Notes: generated by a model not told the origin, from the sequence alone. DNA of 7,952 bases from an uncultured Bacteroidales bacterium (GCA_905234775.1 CAJOJC010000063.1:1-7952), one strand, 5' to 3'. Counted from the stretch's first letter, positions 1 to 6,296 are shown. Numbers and translations are program-made.

Positions 1-800
1 TCGTAGAGGTCGTCGCGGATGTGGCCGATAGCGGCCTCCGCCCGTTCCTTGGTAGTGACGAAGTTATTCGCGGGGTAGATGTTTACCTCCGAAACTTCTT
101 CGAGTCGGGCGCCGGTAGCCGGGTCGATTACCGAGAGACTCTCGACCTCGTCGCCGAAGAATTCTATCCTCACGGCGTTGTCCGCCCCGCTCAGGAACAC
201 GTCGACCGTATCGCCCTTGGTCCGGAACGAACCACGGGTGAACTCGCCCTCCGTACGGACATAGAGCGCGTCGACGAGCTTGTAGAGCAGCCCCGTCAGC
301 GAACGCTGCTCTCCCCTGCGGACGGTAACCGTCTGGTCATGGAAATCATCCGGGTTGCCGATGCCGTAGAGGCAGCTCACCGAGCTGATGACGATTACGT
401 CGCGCCGGCCGCTGAGAAGCGCGGAAGCCGCCGAGAGGCGAAGCTTTTCGATCTGATCGTTGATCGAGAGATCCTTCTCAATATAGGTATCCGTAGTTGG
501 CAGATAAGCCTCCGGCTGGTAGTAATCGTAGTACGATACGAAGTACTCGACTGCGTTCGCGGGGAAAAACGACTTGAACTCGCCGTAGAGCTGGGCGGCC
601 AGGGTCTTGTTGTGGCTTAAGATAAGCGCCGGCCTCTGAAGTTGTTCGATGACATTTGCCATCGTGAAAGTCTTACCCGAACCGGTAACGCCCAGAAGGG
701 TAACGTCCGACACTCCTCTTTTCAGGGCATCGACCAACTGAGCGATCGCTTCGGGCTGATCGCCCGAAGGTTTATATTCCGACTCGAGTTTGAATTTCAT
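1..800 (-). CDS. uvrB: UvrABC excinuclease subunit B, N-terminal part (runs off left edge)
   Basis: UvrB is the damage-verification helicase-like ATPase of nucleotide excision repair. It is loaded by UvrA and then recruits the nuclease UvrC, in the cytoplasm. Reading leftward from the ATG at 800-798 gives 266 codons without a stop, beginning MKFKLESEYKPSGDQPEAIA, the family N-terminus with its Q-motif. The Walker A box GVTGSGKT is at about residues 37-44. The hallmark beta-hairpin that inserts between DNA strands (YYDYYQPEAYLP) is at about 90-101, followed by TDTYIEKD. The last visible residues (about 150-266) belong to the UvrA-interaction domain. Full-length UvrB is about 670 residues, so around 60% lies outside the window. 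The gene is divergent from apt with 30 bp between start codons and has no Shine-Dalgarno sequence. No frameshift is visible. Identification is very secure. Confidence 0.97.
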   Translation of the reverse strand, partial: MKFKLESEYKPSGDQPEAIAQLVDALKRGVSDVTLLGVTGSGKTFTMANVIEQLQRPALILSHNKTLAAQLYGEFKSFFPANAVEYFVSYYDYYQPEAYLPTTDTYIEKDLSINDQIEKLRLSAASALLSGRRDVIVISSVSCLYGIGNPDDFHDQTVTVRRGEQRSLTGLLYKLVDALYVRTEGEFTRGSFRTKGDTVDVFLSGADNAVRIEFFGDEVESLSVIDPATGARLEEVSEVNIYPANNFVTTKERAEAAIGHIRDDLY

Positions 801-804
801 TATT

Positions 805-812
805 CAAAGATA
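805..812 (-). promoter_or_regulatory. Bacteroidota -7 element of the uvrB promoter
   Basis: Read on the minus strand this is TATCTTTG, an exact match to the Bacteroidota sigma-70-type -7 consensus TAnnTTTG. A partial -33-like GTTG lies at 838-835, inside the apt coding sequence, with a 22-bp spacer. Only four bases separate the element from the uvrB ATG. If its first T is aligned at -12, position +1 falls on the A of that ATG, so the transcript would be leaderless. The motif match is direct; promoter activity is inferred. Confidence 0.6.
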
Positions 813-817
813 ATCAT

Positions 818-825
818 TATCTTTG
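818..825 (+). promoter_or_regulatory. Bacteroidota -7 element of the apt promoter
   Basis: TATCTTTG matches TAnnTTTG exactly. It ends five bases before the apt ATG at 831, which predicts a start of transcription at about 830 and a leader of zero or one base. A TTTG that could act as the -33 box is at 789-792, inside uvrB, but the 25-bp spacer is longer than usual, so the -33 assignment is weak. No Shine-Dalgarno sequence precedes apt, consistent with the phylum. Confidence 0.6.
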
Positions 826-830
826 TTTAT

Positions 831-1364
831 ATGACAACAGAAGAATTGCTCGCGAACATTCGCGTCATCGAGGATTTCCCCGTCAAGGGCATCCATTTCC
901 AGGATGTCACTACCCTTTTCCAGAACCCTGAGTGTCTTAAAGAAATCGCCGACCGTATCGTCGCCCTTTACAAAGACAAGCACATAGACAAAGTCGTAGG
1001 CCTCGAGTCCCGCGGATTCGTGCTTGGCGCTATCGTAGCCGAGAGGCTGGGCGCGGGGTTTGTCCCCGCCCGTAAGAAAGGCAAACTCCCCGGCGAAAAG
1101 ATAGTCGAAACCTACAACCTTGAGTATGGCTTCGACTGCATCGAAATGCACGTAGGTTCCATCAATCCGGGAGAGACGGTTCTGATCCACGACGACCTCC
1201 TCGCAACAGGCGGAACCCTCGGTGCTGCGGTCCGTCTTGTAGAGCAGTTCCATCCTTCAAAGATCTACGCCAACACCATCATCGACCTTACTGCATGCCC
1301 GCGCAGCAGTAGCTTCCCTAAAGACCTGGAAGTAACTTCTCTCTTAAAGATTGACGTTGCCTAA
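831..1364 (+). CDS. apt: Adenine phosphoribosyltransferase
   Basis: This enzyme converts adenine and PRPP to AMP and pyrophosphate, a one-step purine salvage reaction in the cytoplasm. The 177-residue protein from ATG 831 matches the usual family length (170-180). The frame stays open upstream to 642, but that part is antisense to uvrB and unlike APRT, so 831 is the start. Visible signatures are the N-terminal IEDFPVKGIHFQDVTTLF (about 13-30), ESRGF (59-63), the flexible catalytic loop RKKGKLPGEKIVETYNLEYG (81-100), and the PRPP-binding motif VLIHDDLLATGGT (117-129) with its acidic pair. The gene lacks a Shine-Dalgarno sequence and lies five bases past a -7 element. Its TAA stop overlaps the stop of the convergent rel gene by 4 bp. 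In Firmicutes apt commonly lies beside rel on the same strand; here they are neighbours but convergent. Confidence 0.97.
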   Translation: MTTEELLANIRVIEDFPVKGIHFQDVTTLFQNPECLKEIADRIVALYKDKHIDKVVGLESRGFVLGAIVAERLGAGFVPARKKGKLPGEKIVETYNLEYGFDCIEMHVGSINPGETVLIHDDLLATGGTLGAAVRLVEQFHPSKIYANTIIDLTACPRSSSFPKDLEVTSLLKIDVA

Positions 1365-3439
1365 GACCGGCGTACTTTCAGTACGTGTTTGATCTTCCCG
1401 ATAAGTGAGATAACCTTGTCGAGTTCGGAGTTCGACGGCACGAGCAGCTTAATCACTATCTCGTCGTCGCCGGTCCTGGCGTTCTTATTTACGACGAACG
1501 AGCGCAGCGACACCCTGAACTGCGCAATGATATCCATAATAGAACCCATAACAGTCCGGTCGGGCTCAGCGCTGACTGTAAGAGTCGCGAGGAACTCGCC
1601 GGTAGACTGAGTCTCCTGCCAGACTACCCGCTGGATACGGTAAGGATAGCGCTCGAGAAGACGCGCGGCATTGGGGCAGGAAATCCTGTGGATTTTGATA
1701 CCTTCGCCCCTGGTTACAAAACCGAAAACATCGTCTCCGAAGACGGGGTTGCAGCAGCGGGCCATCTTGTACTGCAGGCCCTTCACATCCTTCGCATTCA
1801 GGACCAGGATATCATCGCCGGAACCGGTGAAGACCGTGCGCTTGACGGTAGCAACCTCCTCTGCGGCTGCTTCCGGAGTCGACTGGCCCAGGATGTATTC
1901 CTTTACCTCGTTGACGTCTATATCGCCCTGAGCGATGGCGGCGTACATCTCGATAAGGCCGTCGCAGCCGTGTTTCTTGCAGAACTCGTTCTGAGACTCG
2001 ACTGTCCATTCGAGCTTCCAGTTCTTAAGGCGCCTTTCGGTAAGTTCACGGCCATCGGCCGCCAGTTTGCGCTTCGCCTCATCGAGCTGCTGCCTGATCT
2101 TGGTACGCGCTTTCGAACTCACGACCCAGTTCAGCCAGTCGGACGAAGGCTTCTGGTTCTTCGACGTAAGGATCTCGACCACGTCTCCTGTCTTCAGCTT
2201 TTCCCTGATCGAGACGGCCTTCCCGCCGATTCGGGCGCCGGTGCAATGGCTGCCTATGTTGGAGTGGATATTGAATGCGAAGTCAAGGACCGTGGAACCC
2301 GCACGGAGGATGCGCAGCTCGCCCGTGGGGGTGAAGACGAATATCTCATCCGACGGAGCGATCGGCCTGTCTTCCGGCTTTGCCTCCGTAGGATGTTCGA
2401 GCGCATAGCGAACCGAGGTCAGCCACTTGTCGAGGGTCTGCTCGCCCTTTATGCCCTTGTATGACCAGTGCGACGCGAGGCCGCTTTCGGCAGTCTCATC
2501 CATTCGGACGGTACGGATCTGGACCTCGATATAATGGCCTTGCGCGTTTTTGACCGTAATGTGGAGGGATTCGTAGCCGTTGGGCTTAGGGTTGGTAAGC
2601 CAGTCGCGCAGGCGCTTCGTATCCGGCTCGTACTCCTCGGTAACATAAGAATAGACCTTCCAGCAGAGATCCTGTTCGAGTTTCCTGTCCGGTTCGCAGT
2701 CGATAATGAAGCGGATGGCGAAGACGTCGAACACTCCCTCGAAGGGGACCTTTTGGACCTGCATCTTGCGGAAGATACTATACGCCGTTTTTGTCCTGAT
2801 CTTAAGCTTGTACTTGATTCCGGCGTTGTCGATCTTCTCCTTGAGGGGCTCGATAAACTCTTTCATCAGCTGCTCGCGCTGGGGTGCGGTTGCAGCAAGC
2901 TTATTCTTGATCGCCCTGTACTGCTCCGGCTCGGAGAACTTAAAGTAGATGTCTTCGAGCTCGCTCTTGATGTTGTACAGTCCGAGCTGGTGGGCCAGCG
3001 GAATATAGAGCATCAAAGTCTCCAGCTGCTTCTGTTCGCGTGAGCTCTTGGGGAAGATCGAGAGGTTGCGCATCACTTCGAGCCTGTCGGCAATCTTGAT
3101 GACGGTGACGCGGGGATCAGTACTGTACTGGACTATGAGTTTTTTGTAGTTTTCCGCCTCGAGACGGGTGTCTTTGGGCTTGATAGTACTGATCTTATTC
3201 AGACCTTCCACCAGGGTAAGTACGTCTTGAGGGAACTCAGACAGATCTACCTCCGGATGCGTTCTCGTAGCTTCGTGGAGATACACGGCGGCGATACACT
3301 CATCCGGCAGACCGATCTCGTCGCGTACTATAGCCGCGACTCCGTCCGGGTGAAGGATGAAGGGCTCGCCGTTGTGGCGGACTTCATTCCCGAGAGTGGT
3401 CAACGCCACTTCCCGCGCTCTGGTTACAAGATTGTCCAT
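1361..3439 (-). CDS. relA: RelA/SpoT-family (p)ppGpp synthetase with degenerate HD hydrolase site
   Basis: Long RSH protein, 692 residues, which moves pyrophosphate from ATP to GDP/GTP to make the stringent-response alarmone. In order: HD region (about 20-150), synthetase (about 205-330), TGS (364-424), helical region, CC/zinc-finger segment (C562 C563, H584, C588) and C-terminal ACT/RRM (about 615-691). The synthetase looks intact: YSIFRKM (220-226), D238 in FDVFAIR, the G-loop PKPNGYESLH with Y289, and E305 in IEVQIRT. R276-L-R-D279 resembles the basic RXKD motif of bifunctional enzymes rather than EXDD of RelA. The hydrolase site is altered: H30 and D118 remain, but HD is H55-E56, the following ED pair is R59-T60, and the usual HN after ADRL is E121-V122. 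I infer a synthetase-only or synthetase-dominant enzyme. ATG 3439 lies one base after the mltG stop, implying translational coupling. The stop overlaps that of apt. Confidence 0.93.
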   Translation of the reverse strand: MDNLVTRAREVALTTLGNEVRHNGEPFILHPDGVAAIVRDEIGLPDECIAAVYLHEATRTHPEVDLSEFPQDVLTLVEGLNKISTIKPKDTRLEAENYKKLIVQYSTDPRVTVIKIADRLEVMRNLSIFPKSSREQKQLETLMLYIPLAHQLGLYNIKSELEDIYFKFSEPEQYRAIKNKLAATAPQREQLMKEFIEPLKEKIDNAGIKYKLKIRTKTAYSIFRKMQVQKVPFEGVFDVFAIRFIIDCEPDRKLEQDLCWKVYSYVTEEYEPDTKRLRDWLTNPKPNGYESLHITVKNAQGHYIEVQIRTVRMDETAESGLASHWSYKGIKGEQTLDKWLTSVRYALEHPTEAKPEDRPIAPSDEIFVFTPTGELRILRAGSTVLDFAFNIHSNIGSHCTGARIGGKAVSIREKLKTGDVVEILTSKNQKPSSDWLNWVVSSKARTKIRQQLDEAKRKLAADGRELTERRLKNWKLEWTVESQNEFCKKHGCDGLIEMYAAIAQGDIDVNEVKEYILGQSTPEAAAEEVATVKRTVFTGSGDDILVLNAKDVKGLQYKMARCCNPVFGDDVFGFVTRGEGIKIHRISCPNAARLLERYPYRIQRVVWQETQSTGEFLATLTVSAEPDRTVMGSIMDIIAQFRVSLRSFVVNKNARTGDDEIVIKLLVPSNSELDKVISLIGKIKHVLKVRRS
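1371..1385 (+). terminator. Possible weak terminator hairpin for apt, inside the 3' end of rel
   Basis: CGTAC and GTACG form a 5-bp stem (6 with a G.U pair) around the loop TTTCA, starting seven bases after the apt stop and followed by a broken T-rich run (TGTTTGATCTT). The stem is short and the T-run poor, and the bases also encode the last Rel codons, so this may be chance. It is the only terminator-like structure I noticed between the convergent genes. Confidence 0.2.
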
Positions 3440-3440
3440 A

Positions 3441-4475
3441 CTACTTCAGGGCATCCAAGGCCTGCTGATATGCACGGGCCTTTTTCTGGTGTTCGGCGTA
3501 AGTTTTGGAGAAGACATTGGTCCCGTCGAAGGCAGTATTGGCGCAGAAATACAGATATCCTGATTCTACATCTGCATTCAACACCGCATCTATTGCGGTT
3601 TTCGACGGGCAGCATATCGGGCCCGGGGGCAGGCCGATATGTTTGTAAGTGTTGTAGGGAGAATCTACTTTCAGATGTTTCTGGAGGATTCTATGGGGTT
3701 TGAAATCGAAGCAATAGGCTACCGTAGGGCATGCCTGGAGCTTCATTCCTTTACGGAAACGATTGATATAAACTCCGGCGAGTTTAGTGTACTCCGGAGT
3801 ATAATTCGATTCGCAGGCTACAATCGATGCGAAGACGCCTACCTGAGCCGGAGTAAGCCTCAAAGCCCTGGCTTTAGCTTTTCTTTCGTCGTTCCAGAAT
3901 TTGTCGTACTCTTTCTTGAAGAGAGTGAAGATATCCGTGATAGTAGCGTCCCAGTAAATCTCGTATGTATCCGGAAGGATCATCAGCAGGACGTTGGTCG
4001 GGTTGAAACCGAACTTCCTGAGGAAGACCTCGTCTTCCAGAGCCTGGGCCACCTCCAGCGAATCCACCCTCATCTGACGCCCTATAGACGCTGCGATTTC
4101 CTTCTTAAGACGGAGGCCGCCGCCTATGGTAAGCTTCACCGGAGACTGCCAGCTGTTATTGAGCATCCTGGCGACATAGACGCAGGAATACTTGGCTTTC
4201 ACGGTATAGTGTCCGGGGGTGATGTATTTGTCTACCTGCTTCTGGTCGAAGACCTCGCGAAGCGCCTGCTCCCAGCGGATCCCTGTCTGCGACTTGATCT
4301 GGGCGATGACATCGTCCGGAGTTGTCTTAGGGCCTACGAACACTTCCGCATCGCCATAGAAAGCCGGGAGACGGTTGTTTCTCAACCATCCCCACGCCTG
4401 AAGCGCTCCGAAGAACGCTACGGCTAGCGCGGCGATTCCTATGATACGCCAGATACCGGAGTGTTTCTTTTTCAT
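3441..4475 (-). CDS. mltG: Endolytic murein transglycosylase MltG (YceG-like)
   Basis: MltG is an inner-membrane lytic transglycosylase that cuts nascent glycan strands and is thought to set their length. The 344-residue protein has a short cytoplasmic N-terminus (MKKKHSG), one membrane helix (about 10-31) and a periplasmic YceG domain. The Bacteroidales-type segment ILPDTYEIYW is at 166-175. The catalytic region ASIVACESNYTPEY (216-229) keeps the glutamate of the family ExE[TS] motif at E222, while the first glutamate is A220. Then come VYINRFRKGMKLQ (235-247), DSPYNTY (271-277), GLPPGPI (281-287), YLYFCA (307-312) and EHQ (328-330). Seven cysteines (98, 221, 249, 255, 288, 289, 311) are present; C249 sits in QACPTV where I recall QxDPTV as usual. 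ATG 4475 is nine bases after the glucosaminidase stop, and its own stop is one base before rel, so all three are probably cotranscribed. Confidence 0.93.
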   Translation of the reverse strand: MKKKHSGIWRIIGIAALAVAFFGALQAWGWLRNNRLPAFYGDAEVFVGPKTTPDDVIAQIKSQTGIRWEQALREVFDQKQVDKYITPGHYTVKAKYSCVYVARMLNNSWQSPVKLTIGGGLRLKKEIAASIGRQMRVDSLEVAQALEDEVFLRKFGFNPTNVLLMILPDTYEIYWDATITDIFTLFKKEYDKFWNDERKAKARALRLTPAQVGVFASIVACESNYTPEYTKLAGVYINRFRKGMKLQACPTVAYCFDFKPHRILQKHLKVDSPYNTYKHIGLPPGPICCPSKTAIDAVLNADVESGYLYFCANTAFDGTNVFSKTYAEHQKKARAYQQALDALK

Positions 4476-4484
4476 CTTAAGGGA

Positions 4485-5438
4485 TTACCTGAGTTTGAGT
4501 TCCTGCTCTTTTACGAGAGGTGCCCCTTTCTTCAGTTTGTTGCGTTTTTCGATGCTGCGCATCTTCACTGCAAAGCGCTGGCTGATGTCGCGCAGCGACT
4601 CACCGTCTTCTCCAACTATGTACTTATCCAGGCCCTTTGCTGCCTTACTCTTCTTAGCCTGGATATAGACAAGGGTTCCGGGAAGAAGTTCTACGGGCTC
4701 CTTGAGATCGTTGAAGCGGAGTATCTCGCGGGGGAACAAGTCGTAGATAAGCGCGATGGAATCGAAGGTATCTCCTGCGACCGTATAAATACACGCGACG
4801 CCGTTTTTCTGGTAGATCGTACGCTCCAGCGAGAAGCGGAACTGTTCGTCGAAATTAGCAGGCATCAAGACCGCCTTCTCGAGTTCGTCCGGAGACTTGA
4901 TCTTCACCACAGTACCTTTATCGTAGCTGCAGAGATCATACTCTTCGATCAGGCTGATAAGTTTAGTAGCATAGTTAGGATCGGTCGCATAACCGGCCTG
5001 CTTAAGGCCGTAACACCAGCCCTTATAGTCTGTCACCTCCAGATCGAAGAGGAACTTATAGCGGTCGTAGTAGCGGAGGAAATCCGAGTGATCCCTGAAG
5101 GACTCTTCGTCTTTCGTATACGAACGGAAGCATTCCTGCGGAGCGTCGTCGTCGTGATAGGTCTTAGTACCGGTCCAAGCCTTTCCACACTTGATTCCAA
5201 AGTGGTTATGGGCCTGCGTGGCAAGAGTCGAACGGCCAGCGCCGGATTCCAACAGACCCTGGGCCAGGGTAATCGAGGCCGGGACTCCGGACCTTTCCAT
5301 CTCGGAGATAGCAAGGGCGGCGTATTTGTCTATATAATCCTTACGGGCGGCGTCCATATCCACGGCGGCCTTGGCCGCAAAGATCGCGGCAGCCGACAGG
5401 GCTGACGCCGCGAAAAGAAGTATGAAAAGACGTTTCAT
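4485..5438 (-). CDS. Secreted N-acetylglucosaminidase with two LysM domains
   Basis: Predicted exported peptidoglycan hydrolase of 317 residues that cleaves the glycan backbone. A signal peptide is visible: KR, a hydrophobic stretch (about 4-21), and an AKA|A cleavage site near residue 24. The glucosaminidase (FlgJ/Lyz-like) domain spans about 32-172, with SGVPASITLAQGLLESGAG carrying the presumed catalytic E64, then HNHFGIKC (77-84), ECFRSY (102-107) and the Tyr-rich LRYYDRYKFLF (121-131). Two LysM modules that bind N-acetylglucosamine polymers follow at about 217-260 and 273-316; the second is short and ends at the C-terminus. Cysteines C84, C103, C142 and C170 could form disulfides in the periplasm. 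It is the first gene after the 63-bp spacer and probably heads a unit with mltG and rel. I see no Shine-Dalgarno sequence before ATG 5438. Substrate bond specificity is inferred from the family. Confidence 0.9.
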   Translation of the reverse strand: MKRLFILLFAASALSAAAIFAAKAAVDMDAARKDYIDKYAALAISEMERSGVPASITLAQGLLESGAGRSTLATQAHNHFGIKCGKAWTGTKTYHDDDAPQECFRSYTKDEESFRDHSDFLRYYDRYKFLFDLEVTDYKGWCYGLKQAGYATDPNYATKLISLIEEYDLCSYDKGTVVKIKSPDELEKAVLMPANFDEQFRFSLERTIYQKNGVACIYTVAGDTFDSIALIYDLFPREILRFNDLKEPVELLPGTLVYIQAKKSKAAKGLDKYIVGEDGESLRDISQRFAVKMRSIEKRNKLKKGAPLVKEQELKLR

Positions 5439-5501
5439 CTGGTCTAATGCGTATTTCTGCTAAGATAGGTATTTTTTGTCGGAAATAGGCGTATTTCGAC
5501 A
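5439..5501. other. 63-bp spacer with hairpin and 9-bp direct repeat
   Basis: This is the only spacer longer than ten bases in the minus-strand cluster. The 9-mer GCGTATTTC occurs at 5449-5457 and again at 5489-5497, 40 bp apart. Positions 5478-5500 can fold into a stem (GTCG and AAATA pairing with TATTT and CGAC, loop GGCG, one bulged base) just after the rnz stop. On the transcribed minus strand the hairpin is followed by an A-run, not a T-run, so it is not a classical intrinsic terminator. Function is unknown. Confidence 0.55.
5460..5467 (-). promoter_or_regulatory. Candidate -7 element for the glucosaminidase-mltG-rel unit
   Basis: On the minus strand this reads TATCTTAG, one mismatch from TAnnTTTG, 21 bases before the glucosaminidase ATG. 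With the first T at -12 the leader would be about 17 bases. A clear -33 TTTG at normal spacing is missing; the nearest TTTC is only 14 bases upstream. Read-through from rpsA-rnz is an equally good explanation for expression of these genes. Confidence 0.25.
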
Positions 5502-6296
5502 CTAGATCTCGAACACATCGCCGTCGCGGACGGCTGTAGTGTTCTCGAAGATGGCGGCGGCCTCGCGGGCAAAGACTGAGAGGTCGCGCTCGCGGGACGT
5601 GTAGTGACCGATCAACAGTCTGCCCGCCCCCGCCGCCGCCGCGCAGCGCGCCGCATCCTCGGTAGTACTGTGGAAACGGGCGGCAGCTTTCTCAGCAAAG
5701 CTGACGGGATAGGTCGTTTCATGGTAAAGGACATCTACTCCGCGCACATAATCCGGAAGCTCCGGGAAGGGCATGGTATCAGAGCAATAAGCATAGCTGC
5801 GCGCCGGGTGCTTCTCCGCCATTCTGGGAGTGATGATTTCGTCGAAACGATAGCCGTAACAATCGATCTTGTGTTTCAGGGGAAAAGCCGAAACCCGGCA
5901 ATGCTTGGAAGCGTAGACTTCTTCGCAGCCCTGAAAGGAGAGTTTATGGAAGACGATTTCATAGTTTGTCCCCTCTCCCCAGAAAGACTGGTAGAACTTG
6001 AGGACCGGACCCAGGTTCTCGGGGCCGAAGATGTGCAGCACTTCAGTACGGTTATACATAGCCATCGTCGACAGAACTCCGAACAGACCGAAGATGTGGT
6101 CGCCATGGATATGGGAGATGAAGACAGCCTCCACCTTGAGGAAGGAAAGATGCATCTGGCGCATCCTCTGCTGTGTGCCTTCCCCGCAATCAATCAAAAA
6201 CAAGCGCCCTTGCACGGTTAGTGCCTGGGCGCTTGGGTTCATTTCAGAGTTGGGCATTGCCGAAGCAGCGCCCAATATCTGGAGCGAGAAGTTCAT
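5502..6296 (-). CDS. rnz: Ribonuclease Z (tRNA 3'-processing endonuclease), short form
   Basis: RNase Z is a metallo-beta-lactamase-fold endonuclease that removes 3' trailers from tRNA precursors in the cytoplasm. All catalytic landmarks are present: ILGAASAMP at the N-terminus, LIDCGEGTQQ (34-43), the zinc motif H62-x-H64-G-D66-H67, H142 in PLKH, D173 in YCSDT, FHSTTEDAA (208-216) and H231 in GHYTSR. The protein has 264 residues, against about 300-310 for the bacterial family. The shortfall is local: CYGYRF (146-151) is followed within about 20 residues by RSYAYCSDT (166-174), where relatives have about 40 more residues forming the flexible tRNA-binding arm. The reading frame is clean, so this is not a frameshift. 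Its ATG (6296-6294) shares its A with the rpsA TAA stop (TAATG), so translation is probably coupled. AAAAGGG upstream is only a weak Shine-Dalgarno candidate. Confidence 0.93.
   Translation of the reverse strand: MNFSLQILGAASAMPNSEMNPSAQALTVQGRLFLIDCGEGTQQRMRQMHLSFLKVEAVFISHIHGDHIFGLFGVLSTMAMYNRTEVLHIFGPENLGPVLKFYQSFWGEGTNYEIVFHKLSFQGCEEVYASKHCRVSAFPLKHKIDCYGYRFDEIITPRMAEKHPARSYAYCSDTMPFPELPDYVRGVDVLYHETTYPVSFAEKAAARFHSTTEDAARCAAAAGAGRLLIGHYTSRERDLSVFAREAAAIFENTTAVRDGDVFEI

Larger units (their letters stand above)
805..825. repeat. 21-bp perfect palindrome in the uvrB/apt divergent spacer
   Basis: The arms CAAAGATAAT and ATTATCTTTG are exact reverse complements around a single central C at 815. 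Two further symmetric base pairs (801-802 with 828-829) lie outside two mismatches. The palindrome contains both outward-facing -7 elements. It could simply be two promoters back to back, or also an operator for a dimeric regulator; the sequence cannot separate these. Confidence 0.85.

Noticed and set aside
21..620. Open frame of 199 codons on the plus strand at the left edge
   Set aside because: It is the antisense of uvrB, whose protein has clear Walker A and beta-hairpin motifs on the other strand.
642..830. A 63-residue N-terminal extension of apt from an upstream ATG
   Set aside because: The extra part is antisense to uvrB and unlike APRT, and the protein from 831 already has the standard length and N-terminus.
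1688..3043. Several long plus-strand frames opposite rel (1688-2464, 2468-3043)
   Set aside because: They lie wholly within the RSH coding sequence on the opposite strand and match nothing recognisable.
4461..5405. A 314-codon plus-strand frame opposite the glucosaminidase gene
   Set aside because: It is the shadow of a gene with a signal peptide, catalytic domain and LysM domains; its own translation shows no motif.
5478..5500. Intrinsic terminator between rnz and the glucosaminidase gene
   Set aside because: On the minus strand the stem is followed by A residues rather than U, and the T-run lies on the wrong side, so it does not fit a Rho-independent terminator.
5604..6221. A 205-codon plus-strand frame opposite rnz
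   Set aside because: It is antisense to a clear RNase Z with all metal ligands and lacks motifs of its own.
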